Below are positions 37,846 through 47,034 of a DNA stretch of 64,000 bases, one piece after another. Each line of letters opens with the position of its first letter. The stretch's first letter is position 1. Made by a program: the position numbers and the translations under genes. The DNA comes from Microcoleus sp. FACHB-1515 (GTDB lineage: Bacteria; Cyanobacteriota; Cyanobacteriia; Elainellales; Elainellaceae). The DNA is taken from NCBI RefSeq assembly GCF_014696105.1, contig NZ_JACJPO010000038.1, positions 124,001 through 188,000 of the forward strand, given 5' to 3'. Below the pieces are notes generated by a model. That model was not told the origin of the DNA. It ran no database searches and saw only the letters and a program-made list of their open reading frames with translations.

Positions 37846-39111
37846 CTAGACGGTGAATTCCGAAGGTAGAAGCTGGCGACGCAGCAGATCGAGGGCGGTG
37901 CAAACGCTGAGGCGGCGGATAAGGGCGCGATCGTGATGTGAACTGAACTGGCAGCGCACACTGGTTACAGCATTCCCACCTGCCAGCCCAATGTAAACTA
38001 GTCCGACGGGTTTCGCTGCCGTTCCGCCATCTGGTCCCGCGATTCCGGTAATGCCAACGCCCCAGGTTGTACCGAGTCGATCGCGCACTCCTGCTGCCAT
38101 CTGCTGCGCCACGATGTCGCTGACGGCTCCATGCTGCGTCAGTGCCTCAGTAGTCACACCGAGAAGCGACTGCTTGACCTCGTTGCTATAGGAAATTACG
38201 CCGCCTGCAAAGTAGCTGGAACTGCCTGCGATCGCCGTCAGCGCTTCGCCCAAACCGCCGCCTGTGCAGGATTCCGCCACGCTCACGGTTTCCTGTCGCT
38301 GTTTGAGTAGCGCGGCTACGACGCTGGCTAGGGTATCGTCATCTGAGCCAAAGTAGTCGGCTCCAGCGATTTGGATCAGTTGGGCGGCGATCGGGTCAAT
38401 TACCTTTTTAGCCTCCTCAACCGTTGCCGCTTTTGCCGTGACGCGCAACCGCACTTCACCTTGAGCCGCATAGGGCGCGACGGTCGGATTGGCAAGATTA
38501 AGAAATTCTGTAACTTTGTCAGCAAGGCCAGATTCAGAGATTCCCCAAAACCTCAGGGTGCGGCTGAGAATCACTGTTTGTCCCCAGCCTTGCTGCTTGA
38601 GGAATGGAACTGCGTCCTGCCACATTCGCCGCATTTCGCTGGGAACACCTGGAAAGGTCAATAGTGTGAGGTTCGATCGCGGTTCCCAGATTAAGCCGGG
38701 AGCCGTGCCGCTAGGATTGGGCAGGATGGTTGCGCCTTCGGGCAAAAGGGCTTGTTTGCGATTGCTGGCCGTGAGTTCGCGGCCACGTTGAGCGTATTTG
38801 CGATCGAGATCTTCAATTACTTCCGATCGCTCAATCAGCCGTGTCTGAAAGAAAGTGGCGATCGCCTCGGTCGTCAAATCGTCGGGCGTTGGACCTAGGC
38901 CACCTGTAAAAATCAGGAGTGTGGATCGATCGCAGGCAGTGGCGATTGCCTGATGGATGCGATCGAGATTGTCACCAACGACCGTTTGAAAAAAGTGAGG
39001 AATACCCAATTCGGCAAGCTGCTGGGCGAGAAATTGCGCGTTGCTGTTGAGAATTTCGCCCAAGAGCAATTCGGTTCCGACGCAGATGATTTCGGCGCTA
39101 GGAGCGGGCAT
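37846..39111 (-). CDS. cinA: CinA-like protein (competence/damage-inducible protein A, NMN deamidase fusion)
   Basis: A 421-residue two-domain protein. The N-terminal part is MoaB/MoeA-like (EIICVGTELLLGEILNSNAQ; LLIFTGGLGPTPDDLT), a domain with ADP-ribose pyrophosphatase activity in some homologues. The C-terminal CinA domain (~260-421; VSVAESCTGGGLGEALTAIA, GITGIAGPDGGTAAKPVGLV) is a nicotinamide mononucleotide deamidase. The protein is tied to NAD recycling and, in Gram-positives, to competence. It overlaps the upstream wecA-like gene by 14 bp. Confidence 0.95.
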   Translation of the reverse strand: MPAPSAEIICVGTELLLGEILNSNAQFLAQQLAELGIPHFFQTVVGDNLDRIHQAIATACDRSTLLIFTGGLGPTPDDLTTEAIATFFQTRLIERSEVIEDLDRKYAQRGRELTASNRKQALLPEGATILPNPSGTAPGLIWEPRSNLTLLTFPGVPSEMRRMWQDAVPFLKQQGWGQTVILSRTLRFWGISESGLADKVTEFLNLANPTVAPYAAQGEVRLRVTAKAATVEEAKKVIDPIAAQLIQIAGADYFGSDDDTLASVVAALLKQRQETVSVAESCTGGGLGEALTAIAGSSSYFAGGVISYSNEVKQSLLGVTTEALTQHGAVSDIVAQQMAAGVRDRLGTTWGVGITGIAGPDGGTAAKPVGLVYIGLAGGNAVTSVRCQFSSHHDRALIRRLSVCTALDLLRRQLLPSEFTV

Positions 39112-40144
39112 GACGCATGACTTTCCAACTGGTGTAGCTCAAAAGCGCGGTGGCGGCGATCGCATACACCAGCCCGCTGGGAATTCCTGAAAAGGCGAGA
39201 GCCAGCGTTCCCACCCAGAGCGTTAGCGAGTAGATGAACAGAACCGTGAGGCGATGCGAGAGTCCCGCTTGCAGAAGGCGATGGTGGAGGTGTCGCTTAT
39301 CCGCGACAAAGGGAGATTTGCCGTTGCGGAGGCGATCGAGAATGACGGCAGACATATCGAGAATTGGAACCGCCAAAATCAAGTACGGCAGCAAAACGGC
39401 GACGGTCGTGACGCTTTTAACCAGTCCGACTACGCCAACTCCCGCCAGCGTAAAGCCCATGAAGTACGCGCCGCCGTCGCCCATGAAAATTTGAGCCGGA
39501 TTGAAGTTATAGCGCAAAAATCCTAATGCTCCTCCGGCAAGCGCGGCGGCGATCAAAGCGGCGGCGGGCTGATCCATAAATAGGCAGACGATCAGCATGA
39601 CGACAGCGGCAATTCCCGATACGCCTGCGGCGAGTCCATCGAGTCCGTCGATCCAGTTGATCGCGTTTGCCATGCCGACCAGCCAAATGATCGTGACAGG
39701 CAAGCTGACCCAAACAGGCAGTTGCATCAGGCCATGAAACGGCACGGTGAGAAAGTTGATTTGCACACCGACCCACCACGCTCCTGCTGCCACTGCGGAT
39801 TGCAGCAGGAGGCGGGCGATCGCAGGCAGACTAACCAAATCATCAGCCAAGCCAATCAGAAAAAACGCGAGACCACCGATCGTCACGCCCCAAATTTGAT
39901 ATTCCTTTTCCGGTGGCAAAACGCCGAAGCCACCGAGATTCCAAACTACCAGCAGGGCAGTCAGCGTTCCTAGAAAAATCGAGACGCCGCCCAATCGCAC
40001 CATCGGACGCTGGTGCATTTTGCGAGCATTGGGCAGATCAACTCGTCCGCTTTTAAGGCCAATTTCTTTAATCGTGGGGGTGCTGACGAGAACGACGATC
40101 GCCGCAACGGAAAACGCAGCCAGGTGATAGAGCTGGTAAGGCAT
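39098..40144 (-). CDS. MraY/WecA-family undecaprenyl-phosphate sugar-1-phosphate transferase
   Basis: A polytopic membrane enzyme (348 residues, ~10-11 helices) that moves a phospho-sugar, usually GlcNAc-1-P, from UDP-sugar to undecaprenyl phosphate, starting a surface polysaccharide or teichoic-type polymer. Catalytic motifs: D101-D102 (GLADDLVS), NAINWIDGLDGLA (N163, D166, D169), FMGDGGAYFMG and the histidine-rich DKRHLHHRLLQAG. The histidine motif points to the WecA/TagO side of the family, not to MraY. WecB/TagA/CpsF proteins in this window (6388 and 61085) could use its product (inference). Confidence 0.9.
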   Translation of the reverse strand: MPYQLYHLAAFSVAAIVVLVSTPTIKEIGLKSGRVDLPNARKMHQRPMVRLGGVSIFLGTLTALLVVWNLGGFGVLPPEKEYQIWGVTIGGLAFFLIGLADDLVSLPAIARLLLQSAVAAGAWWVGVQINFLTVPFHGLMQLPVWVSLPVTIIWLVGMANAINWIDGLDGLAAGVSGIAAVVMLIVCLFMDQPAAALIAAALAGGALGFLRYNFNPAQIFMGDGGAYFMGFTLAGVGVVGLVKSVTTVAVLLPYLILAVPILDMSAVILDRLRNGKSPFVADKRHLHHRLLQAGLSHRLTVLFIYSLTLWVGTLALAFSGIPSGLVYAIAATALLSYTSWKVMRHARS

Positions 40145-40350
40145 CAGAACTCAAGTGGCAAGGTGGATTAGTTTCAGCCAAAGTCTACCTGAATGATTGC
40201 ACTAACGCTAGAGCTTCACGAAATTTAATTCTTATCTTTAGAGTCAGAATTGCTCGATCGCTGCCAGCCCAGGCTGCTCTCATTTGATATAGTGCTTGCT
40301 TCGATCCGAAATCACACTGATCCGGAGAACGATCTGACTCATTCTGCAAC

Positions 40351-40390
40351 AAAAAATCCGATCGACCCGTGAGAATCGATCGGATTTTTT
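40351..40390 (-). terminator. Terminator of glyA
   Basis: AAAAAATCCGATCGA (40351-40365) pairs with TCGATCGGATTTTTT (40376-40390) across a 10-base loop. Both sides are T/A-rich, so it can also work from the other direction. It lies 16 bp past the glyA stop. Confidence 0.92.
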
Positions 40391-40406
40391 CAGAAACTAA
40401 ATTGCA

Positions 40407-41690
40407 CTACACCAGTGCAGGCGTTCCGACGCTCAAATGGGGATAGAGCGGGAAGCGATCGCACAAGTTGGCAACGCGCTGGCGGCACTGCTGCGCGATC
40501 GACTCATCGTCGGGATTGAGCAGGCGATCGGCAATAATGTTGCCAATTTCGCGAAACTCGGTTGTGCCCATGCCACGAGTCGTCATTGCAGGCGAACCCA
40601 AGCGCAGACCGCTGGTGACAAACGGCGATTCAGGATCGAAGGGAACCGTGTTTTTATTGGCGGTGATGTTGACTGCACTGACAAGCTGATCGGCTTGCTT
40701 TCCGGTCATCGGGATCGATCGCAAATCCACCAGCATCACGTGGTTATCGGTTCCGCCCGACACGATTTTGAGATCGCGCTCTTGAAGCTGAGCGGCGAGG
40801 GCTTGGGCGTTCTTCACGACTTGCCCGGAATAAGTTTTGAATTCCGGCTGAAGCGCTTCACCGAAAGCAACGGCTTTGGCAGCGATCACGTGTTCCAAGG
40901 GGCCACCTTGCGTACCGGGAAAGACGGCTTTGTCGAGCTTTTTGCCCAGTTCTGCATCGCGAGTCAAGATCAGCCCACCTCTGGGACCGCGCAGGGTTTT
41001 GTGCGTCGTGGTCGTGACGACATCGCAGTAGGGAATCGGGCTGGGGTGATGTCCGGTTGCCACAAGTCCGGCAATGTGAGCGATGTCGGCCATCAGAATA
41101 GCTCCGCACTCGTCCGCGATCGCCCGAAACTGGTCAAACCGAATCACCCGCGAATAAGCCGAGTAGCCGCAGATCATCAGCTTGGGGCGCACCTGGAGGG
41201 CGAGATCGCGAATTTGGTCGTAGTCAAGCTGCTCGGTTTCCTGGCTGACTCCGTAGTGGCTAACCTCAAACCATTTGCCTGACAGATTCACAGGCGAACC
41301 GTGCGTCAGGTGGCCGCCATGCGACAAATCCATGCCCATAATTTTGTCGCCCGGTTGCAGCAGAGCTAGGAAGACAGCGGCGTTCGCCTGTGCGCCCGAA
41401 TGCGGCTGCACGTTGGCATGGGCTGCACCGAAGAGTTCTTTGGCACGATCGATCGCAATTTGCTCGACGCGATCGACAAATTCACAGCCGCCATAGTAGC
41501 GCTTTTGCGGCAAGCCCTCTGCGTATTTGTTCGTTAGCACGGAACCTTGAGCGGCCAGCACCGCAGGCGACGTAAAGTTTTCGCTAGCGATCAGTTCGAG
41601 GTGATCGCGCTGCCTTTGAAGCTCTTGATCGATCAAGGCTGCGATCGCCGGATCACGTTTCGCCAAAATTTCTGAATTGGTTTCGCTCAC
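40407..41690 (-). CDS. glyA: Serine hydroxymethyltransferase
   Basis: A PLP enzyme (427 residues) converting serine and tetrahydrofolate to glycine and methylene-tetrahydrofolate; in cyanobacteria it also serves photorespiratory glycine flow. The PLP lysine is K231 in [13 protein letters not shown]; other signatures are [25 protein letters not shown] and [14 protein letters not shown]. It is monocistronic with a strong terminator. The ATG complements 41688-41690. Confidence 0.98.
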   Translation of the reverse strand: MSETNSEILAKRDPAIAALIDQELQRQRDHLELIASENFTSPAVLAAQGSVLTNKYAEGLPQKRYYGGCEFVDRVEQIAIDRAKELFGAAHANVQPHSGAQANAAVFLALLQPGDKIMGMDLSHGGHLTHGSPVNLSGKWFEVSHYGVSQETEQLDYDQIRDLALQVRPKLMICGYSAYSRVIRFDQFRAIADECGAILMADIAHIAGLVATGHHPSPIPYCDVVTTTTHKTLRGPRGGLILTRDAELGKKLDKAVFPGTQGGPLEHVIAAKAVAFGEALQPEFKTYSGQVVKNAQALAAQLQERDLKIVSGGTDNHVMLVDLRSIPMTGKQADQLVSAVNITANKNTVPFDPESPFVTSGLRLGSPAMTTRGMGTTEFREIGNIIADRLLNPDDESIAQQCRQRVANLCDRFPLYPHLSVGTPALV

Positions 41691-41989
41691 AAGTCATCCT
41701 CAAGAAAATCACGATTTCGACGGGCACTCAATAACGCTACAAAACAGCCTCGCCGCACAAACAGCCTTCCAGATTATCGATCATAGCGCTGATCCACTCC
41801 AGGATAATTTGGCAATCGCAGCTAGCGGCGGCTGAGACTCGATCGCTCCTGCAACCAAAAATTGGCGATCCGGTTTCGTTTGGATAGAATCTTGTGGCGA
41901 GAATTTTCTGAGGCAGCGGCAATCGTGCGATCGCCCTGCGTCACAAATCACGCTGATTAATTCCCATACTTCATTCTTGGAGGACAACA
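41691..41989. other. Intergenic region between glyA and the gene at 41990
   Basis: About 300 bp with no convincing gene; it should contain both divergent promoters. GGAGGA lies at ~41980, as the ribosome-binding site of the next gene. Confidence 0.4.
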
Positions 41990-42376
41990 ATGGACGGTGG
42001 AAATACATTTCGACAAGCCAAATTTCTGGGCACGGCTGTACTTGGAAACGGCAATTCACCCTCAGTTCAGATAGGAGACACGATCGAAGGCAGAGAGCGA
42101 GCAGAGTGGTATCGGTTTCGGATTCGGGGCAGTTCATCCTTACCAACGACACCACTTCTTATATTTGCAGGAGGCGAGTTTGTGCCGCGAATGGAAGTGT
42201 TTCAAGCCGCCGGAAATCGACCCGGAAAACGAATTGCTCGCTTGGATACCGTGAATAGCTCGGTGCGGCGATCGCTTCCCCAAGGAACTTTCTTTATCAA
42301 AATTTCGGGAACGCCTGCCCCTGCAAATTCCGGTCAATTTGCAACTTTTGCCGCTTCGATTAGCTTGTTTGGCTAG
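41990..42376 (+). CDS. Hypothetical protein, PPC-like beta-sandwich
   Basis: A 128-residue protein with a good GGAGGA ribosome-binding site. It resembles the bacterial pre-peptidase C-terminal (PPC) domain: NTFRQAKFLG, the GD.IEG..RAEWYRFRI pattern (~27-45) and TFFIKISGTP near the end. PPC domains usually occur in exported proteins, but no signal peptide is present here, which is odd; it could be exported by another route or be a detached domain of a larger cyanobacterial surface protein. The function is unknown. Confidence 0.6.
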   Translation: MDGGNTFRQAKFLGTAVLGNGNSPSVQIGDTIEGRERAEWYRFRIRGSSSLPTTPLLIFAGGEFVPRMEVFQAAGNRPGKRIARLDTVNSSVRRSLPQGTFFIKISGTPAPANSGQFATFAASISLFG

Positions 42377-42749
42377 GGCGTTGGTCAGTTGAATCCTGTA
42401 CGGCGATCGCGCCACACTCCACAACAAGCTCAAGATTGCAATGTAGCTACTTCAAAGATGAGGAGAGCAAGGTAGGCAACCGCAAAACTACCCCGCTCTC
42501 TTTCTTTGTTTTTAAGGAAACAACAGCAGAAAAGCGATCGCGCCAAAGCTAGATTCCATGAAGTAGAACTACCTAGCCAAAAAGTGATCGCAGACAGATT
42601 TAATAATGAATTCGATAGACGGTTGGCAGAATTCATTAAGAGTGCTGTCGAGGTTACAGCAAGGTAGAGGGAGAGCCGTTAAACTGAGAGTACAAAAGGC
42701 TTCAGAGCATTCTAGCAGCGTGAAGTGAATCGATCGCGGGAGGTGCTTT
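42377..42749. other. Intergenic region with a possible micro-ORF
   Basis: About 370 bp. Most is non-coding by eye. On the plus strand a TTG-started frame at 42506-42667 would encode 53 residues, including RAKARFHEVELPSQKVIADR and FNNEFDRRLAEFIKSAVEV, with an amphipathic, coding-like composition. There is no ATG and no clear ribosome-binding site. GGGAGG at ~42739 serves the gene at 42750. Confidence 0.3.
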
Positions 42750-42947
42750 ATGCTGGTGATTTTGATGGAAAATCAAATATTACAGCCTAAACAAGTTTGT
42801 CAAAGCTGTTTGATGGCAGATCCGAGCGGACAGCCGCGCTGGACAGAAGGCCAATTGCGCTGTGGTCGTGCACTTGTCAAGCTGGGCGATCGCCTGCCCG
42901 ATCAGTTTGAGTGTCAGATGGGCTTTCGGATCGCCAACATCGAGTGA
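42750..42947 (+). CDS. Small conserved cyanobacterial cysteine-containing protein
   Basis: A 65-residue protein whose core reads LQPKQVCQSCLMADPSGQPR, then LRCGRALVKLGDRLP and QFECQMGFRIANIE. Four cysteines (CxxC, then two single ones) suggest a zinc or iron-sulfur site. I recall very similar short proteins across cyanobacteria with no known function. The ATG at 42750 has GGGAGG seven bases upstream; a second ATG at 42765 (MENQILQP) fits the family start and is an alternative. Confidence 0.7.
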   Translation: MLVILMENQILQPKQVCQSCLMADPSGQPRWTEGQLRCGRALVKLGDRLPDQFECQMGFRIANIE

Positions 42948-43031
42948 GAGTCGCCCGCTTGAGCAATTACGCTATCCTAGAAACTTGGTGGCGATCGCTG
43001 CCTGGACTAGCTCAAAGCAGGAGATTTGGAA

Positions 43032-43514
43032 ATGACTTGGCGCGGTTCTTCGACTCCGCTCGATCGAGTTTACGCTTCGCTGCCCTATTTGCTGCCGCTG
43101 CTCGATGGCATTCCATTTGGGCAAGTGCTGTTCGCTCAGTTTCCCGTTTTGAATGCGCTCTTGCTGCCGATCACACCGCTGCTGGCGATCTATCACGGCT
43201 TTCCCTTTGCCAGCTTGATTATCTTTTTCGCCGTATTTCTGCTGGTTGTTCGCAACGACAACATTCCTTACTTCATTCGCTTTAATGCGATGCAGGCAAT
43301 TTTGCTCAGCATTATTCTGGCGCTGTGTGGCATTGTGCTGAATTTGGCGCTGGCTCCGATTTTGGGAGGTGGCCTACTGATGCAAACGCTGTACAACGTG
43401 ATTTTTCTGGGAACGATCGCTGCTGTCGTTTACTCAATCGCTCAGACGGCGATGGGTCGCTTTGCCGAAATTCCGACGCTTTCGGATGCGGTTTACATGC
43501 AGTTGCCTAGATAG
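43032..43514 (+). CDS. Tic20-family protein
   Basis: A 160-residue membrane protein homologous to Tic20, the channel component of the chloroplast inner-envelope import complex, which came from cyanobacteria. It has the N-terminal MTWRGSSTPLDRVYASLPYL motif, then four hydrophobic helices (~35-55, ~60-75, ~85-108, ~112-135) and a short C-terminal tail. The bacterial role is unknown. The ATG at 43032 is favoured over the TTG at 43026. Its 3' end overlaps the convergent gene at 43507 by 8 bp. Confidence 0.85.
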   Translation: MTWRGSSTPLDRVYASLPYLLPLLDGIPFGQVLFAQFPVLNALLLPITPLLAIYHGFPFASLIIFFAVFLLVVRNDNIPYFIRFNAMQAILLSIILALCGIVLNLALAPILGGGLLMQTLYNVIFLGTIAAVVYSIAQTAMGRFAEIPTLSDAVYMQLPR

Positions 43515-44292
43515 GCACGGGGGTTTGGCGCGGCACAACCAAGTTTTCTAGTGAGCCGATTCCTTCAATCTCGATGCGGACGCGATCGCCCGTCTGCATT
43601 GCCCCCACGCCTTCCGGTGTCCCCGTCAGCACTACATCTCCAGGCAGCAGCGTGATCGCCTGGCTGATGTAAGAAACCAGGACATCTGGCGGAAAATTCA
43701 TCTCGCTGATTAGCGCAGACTGAACGAGATTGTTGTTCAAAAAGGTTTGCAGCTTTGCGCCCGGATTGAGTTCGCGCACAATCCAAGGTCCCAGGGGGCA
43801 AAAGGTGTCGAAGCCTTTGGCGCGTGTCCACTGCCCATCGGACTTTTGCAGATCGCGGGCGGTGACATCGTTGGCGATCGTATAGCCCCAAATTTTGCTT
43901 TGTGCCTGTTCGGGCGTACAGTCCACACAGCGATCGCCAATGACTAACGCCAATTCGCCTTCATAGTCAACTCGCTGCGACTGTGGCGGATAGTGAATTT
44001 GAGCATTCGGGGCAATCACAGCCGTCGAAGGCTTCATGAACAGCAGCGGTTCTTTGGGCACTTCGCCGCCCATTTCGATCGCGTGTTTCAAATAGTTTTT
44101 GCCAATCGCAATAATTTTGGACGGGGCACAGGGTGCAAGCAGGTGATAGTCGTCGGGCGCGATCGTTTGCTCGGTGGGTTGTCCGGCCAGCCAAGGTGGA
44201 GCATCGAGAATCTGCACTTGGCGATCGAGCAGCAGCAAGCCATAGAAAAGCTGACCTGACGTAGTTTGAATGCGGACGTAGCGCTGTGCCAT
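43507..44292 (-). CDS. Fumarylacetoacetate hydrolase (FAH) family protein
   Basis: A 261-residue metal-dependent hydrolase, decarboxylase or isomerase of the FAH superfamily. It shows KIIAIGKNYLKHAIEMGG, the metal-binding DYEGELALVIG (the glutamates), ANDVTARDLQ, KGFDTFCPLGPWI and LTGTPEGVGAMQTGD. Substrates in this family vary widely (acylpyruvates, oxaloacetate, cyclic ketones), so the reaction is not predictable here. It is probably cytoplasmic. It is divergent from rpsF. Confidence 0.9.
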   Translation of the reverse strand: MAQRYVRIQTTSGQLFYGLLLLDRQVQILDAPPWLAGQPTEQTIAPDDYHLLAPCAPSKIIAIGKNYLKHAIEMGGEVPKEPLLFMKPSTAVIAPNAQIHYPPQSQRVDYEGELALVIGDRCVDCTPEQAQSKIWGYTIANDVTARDLQKSDGQWTRAKGFDTFCPLGPWIVRELNPGAKLQTFLNNNLVQSALISEMNFPPDVLVSYISQAITLLPGDVVLTGTPEGVGAMQTGDRVRIEIEGIGSLENLVVPRQTPVPI

Positions 44293-44432
44293 AAGCCGAT
44301 TGTCCTGAACCTGGTATATGATTGTAGTTCCTTGTCTTTTCCGTGCGATCGACCTTTCGGCTTCAAGTTAGAGCGAGTCCGTGAGGCGATCGTGCCATGA
44401 AAGACCATTTTGTCCACAAGGAGATTTTTGTC

Positions 44433-44747
44433 ATGGCTTTTGTTTACGAAACGATGTACATCCTGCGTACCGATTTGGGCGAAGAACAAACCGATGCGGC
44501 GATCGCCAAGTATCAAAACATCTTGGCTGAACAAGGTGCGTCAGATATTGAAACGCAGCATCGCGGCAAGCGTCGCCTCGCTTACGAAATTAAGCGGCAG
44601 CGCGAAGGTGTTTACATTCAGATGAACTACAAAGCGCCGGGAACTGCCGTAGCCGTTCTGGAGCGGGCAATGCGTCTGAGCGAAGAGGTGCTTCGCTATT
44701 TGACCGTTAAGCAGGAAGTAGAAGCGACAGAAGCAGTTGAAGCATAG
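44433..44747 (+). CDS. rpsF: 30S ribosomal protein bS6
   Basis: Small ribosomal subunit protein S6 (104 residues), which binds 16S rRNA together with S18 in the platform. Signature: [15 protein letters not shown], then [20 protein letters not shown] and [12 protein letters not shown]. The acidic tail (VEATEAVEA) is typical. The ATG at 44433 has AAGGAG nine bases upstream. A longer frame back to 44397 is not the real start. Here it is not beside rpsR or rplI, as it would be in many bacteria. Confidence 0.97.
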   Translation: MAFVYETMYILRTDLGEEQTDAAIAKYQNILAEQGASDIETQHRGKRRLAYEIKRQREGVYIQMNYKAPGTAVAVLERAMRLSEEVLRYLTVKQEVEATEAVEA

Positions 44748-44869
44748 CGCGATCGCAAAACCGATTGCTTCGATCGCAAGATCCGATATCGAAAATCTAC
44801 TGACGTAGCGTTAGGCTGGAGGTAATTGCACTTCCAGCTTTTGTCATTTTTCTGAAGGGAACGAGCTTT

Positions 44870-45880
44870 ATGAAACTCTCTAGGAAGAATCTCGATCAGC
44901 GGCTTGATCATCTGTATGACGTGATCATTGTTGGAGGCGGCATGGGCGGCTTGTCGGCAGCGATCTATCTTCAGCGCTATCGCTTGTCGTGTTTGGTGAT
45001 TGAAAAAGGAAAGGGGCGATCGTTTTGGATGCAAGATGTCCGCAACTTCCTCGGCCAAACGCCGGAAACTCCCGGTCGTGACGTTCTCAATCAGGGGCAA
45101 GAGCATTTCCTCTCGCTGGGAGGCGATCATCTGCGCGGCTTTGTAGAGAGTGTTGAGGAAGCCGAAGATGACACCTTTGCTGTGAATGTGAAAGTCGGTA
45201 AGCAAGATGCTACAGGCGTGACGTTTCGATCGAAATATCTAATCGCCGCCAGCGGCATCATCGACAATTTGCCGCAGCTTGAGGACATGCAGAACGTCTT
45301 TGACTACGCAGGCTATAACCTGCATGTCTGCATGATCTGTGACGGCTACGAAATGGCCGATCTCAAGTGCGGCCTGTTTGTCAACACGGAAAACGCGATT
45401 AATACGGCCTTCGTTCTCAACTGGTTCACGCCATACATCACCGTGTTCACGCATGGACTTTGCGAAGTCGGTGACGAGATGCGGCAAAAGCTGAAAGAAT
45501 ATGGCTTCCCCTTAGTTGAAACGCCAATCCAGCGCTTTTTGGGTGAAAAGCACACGATGACGGGCGTGGAACTCATTGACGGCAAGCAGATTGAACTGGA
45601 AACCGGACTGGTTTCGATGGGGTCGCAGTACCACAACGGCTATCTCAAGAACCTCGATTTGACCTGGAAAGGCGAGAATCTTGTCACCGATTCGATGTGT
45701 CGAACTTCGCATCCGCGCATTTTTGCAGTCGGAGATTTAAAAGAAGGGATAAATCAGGTGTCAATTGCCGTTGCAGATGGTACATTAGCTGCTACCGCTA
45801 TTTGGCGCGAAATTCGTCGGGCTTCTCCGCCGCGCCGCTGGCAAGAAAACATCGTTGAGCCGATCGGAGCCTTATCGTGA
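44870..45880 (+). CDS. Thioredoxin reductase-like flavoprotein (DDOR/DTR type)
   Basis: A 336-residue flavin disulfide oxidoreductase of the low-molecular-weight thioredoxin reductase fold. The FAD motif is VGGGMGGLSA (21-30); the redox pair is C154-C157 in HVCMICDGYE; the C-terminal FAD motif is FAVGDLKEGINQVSIAVADG. The usual NADPH-binding GGGDSA-type motif after the CxxC is absent: the segment reads LKCGLFVNTENAINTAF. That fits cyanobacterial types which do not use NADPH, such as the diflavin-linked DDOR. The partner is unknown. The stop overlaps the start of the next gene by 4 bp, indicating a shared operon. Confidence 0.85.
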   Translation: MKLSRKNLDQRLDHLYDVIIVGGGMGGLSAAIYLQRYRLSCLVIEKGKGRSFWMQDVRNFLGQTPETPGRDVLNQGQEHFLSLGGDHLRGFVESVEEAEDDTFAVNVKVGKQDATGVTFRSKYLIAASGIIDNLPQLEDMQNVFDYAGYNLHVCMICDGYEMADLKCGLFVNTENAINTAFVLNWFTPYITVFTHGLCEVGDEMRQKLKEYGFPLVETPIQRFLGEKHTMTGVELIDGKQIELETGLVSMGSQYHNGYLKNLDLTWKGENLVTDSMCRTSHPRIFAVGDLKEGINQVSIAVADGTLAATAIWREIRRASPPRRWQENIVEPIGALS

Positions 45881-46422
45881 ATCAGCCTGTCCCCAATCTG
45901 CCAGAACTACAAACCGAAGTGACGCGCCTGCATGACGAACTGGAAATGCGCGACCAGCTTGTGCAGCAGCTTTCGCAAGAACTGTTTCGCCTCGTCAAGG
46001 GCAATACAGGCTTTATGCCCAGCCCGGAAGTGTCGGAACGCCACATGAGCGAAATGCGATCGCTGCGTGAACAGCTTCAGGGCGTCGAGCAGCAGGTGAT
46101 GTTCTATCAAGAGCAAATCGCCGCCCGCGACGGTGAAATTTATCAGCTTCGCCAATCGGTGCAGGAGTTGACCGATCGATCCAGAATGCTCGAACAGGTC
46201 GTGCAGGAACTTCCGCAGATCTATAAGAAGAAATTCACCGAACGACTCGCCCCGGTGAAAGAAAAAATGGCGCTGATCCAGCGAGAAAATCGTCAGCTTC
46301 AGGCCGAACTGCAAAGCGTCAGCTATCGACTGGCGGTTCGCACCCGTCGCACCACACATATCGACCTGCCCAGCTTTCCCCGCATGGGATCGCCTGCCAT
46401 TCCCACCTTTGGCGACATCTAA
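45877..46422 (+). CDS. Coiled-coil protein (Npun_F5560 family)
   Basis: A 181-residue protein that is mostly long coiled coil (~10-150, with heptad-rich Glu/Gln/Leu: LQTEVTRLHDELEMRDQLVQ) followed by a Pro-rich tail (PSFPRMGSPAIPTFGDI). It belongs to a cyanobacteria-specific family of unknown role. The GTG start overlaps the stop of the flavoprotein gene, and the next gene begins directly after its stop codon, so the three are likely one operon. Confidence 0.8.
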   Translation: MNQPVPNLPELQTEVTRLHDELEMRDQLVQQLSQELFRLVKGNTGFMPSPEVSERHMSEMRSLREQLQGVEQQVMFYQEQIAARDGEIYQLRQSVQELTDRSRMLEQVVQELPQIYKKKFTERLAPVKEKMALIQRENRQLQAELQSVSYRLAVRTRRTTHIDLPSFPRMGSPAIPTFGDI

Positions 46423-47034
46423 GTGAAATCGGTTCTTGTCCTCACCCGCGCCGAAGCTTGGCAGCAAACGGCGATCGAAGCTTTGCGTCAAGCAGTTGAA
46501 GCGGACGGCGGCTCGATCGCGACTGCCGTTCCTGCCGATCTGATCTGTCCGCTCACCTTTAATCTGCCGGATGTTGAGTTTCCCGGTCAAGCGGTCTTTC
46601 AAGCCTGTTGTGACTTCGATGGAATGCGCGATCGCGTCCGCAAATTCGACTATGGCATCGGCTCCGGGTCGCACTGGCTCCCGATCGTCCACACCGCCAA
46701 AGGCACTTTATACGGCGAAGTCATTACAACTGTTGCAGACGCCTACCAGCAGCCTTTGCATCTGAGCGATCGCCTCCGCCAGCCGCTCTACGCTCTGGGG
46801 CAAATCCTGATGCGTGAACTGGCTGCGCCTCCATCCGTTTATCTGCTTCAGTTTGGCCTTGCTGATCACGCAGTCGTGTTCGATCGACTGTGGCCGTTTC
46901 CCGCTGCACCCGCGATCGCCAGCATTGGCGTTCAGCTTCCGAACTTGTATGAATGTCATTGGAAGTGTTTATCGCATCAGGCGATCGTAGATTTGGCGAT
47001 CGCAGGCTCAGCAGACTACAAAACGGTTTCCTAA
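46423..47034 (+). CDS. Conserved hypothetical protein
   Basis: A 203-residue protein that starts with GTG exactly after the stop of the coiled-coil gene. Landmarks are MKSVLVLTRAEAWQQTAIEA, YGIGSGSHWLPIVHTAKG and LLQFGLADHAVVFDRLWPFP. The opening looks like a nucleotide-binding-type strand-helix, but no P-loop is seen. I recall homologues in cyanobacteria only. As third gene of the TrxR-like operon, it may function with the flavoprotein. Confidence 0.65.
   Translation: MKSVLVLTRAEAWQQTAIEALRQAVEADGGSIATAVPADLICPLTFNLPDVEFPGQAVFQACCDFDGMRDRVRKFDYGIGSGSHWLPIVHTAKGTLYGEVITTVADAYQQPLHLSDRLRQPLYALGQILMRELAAPPSVYLLQFGLADHAVVFDRLWPFPAAPAIASIGVQLPNLYECHWKCLSHQAIVDLAIAGSADYKTVS

Noticed and set aside
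42430-42636. 68-residue frame on the minus strand
   Set aside because: Low-complexity Leu/Ser/Cys-rich composition with no family resemblance; the plus-strand micro-ORF in the same place looks more coding-like.
45907-46692. 261-residue frame on the minus strand
   Set aside because: It overlaps two genes of an operon on the other strand with good starts and overlaps; its sequence is not like a known protein.
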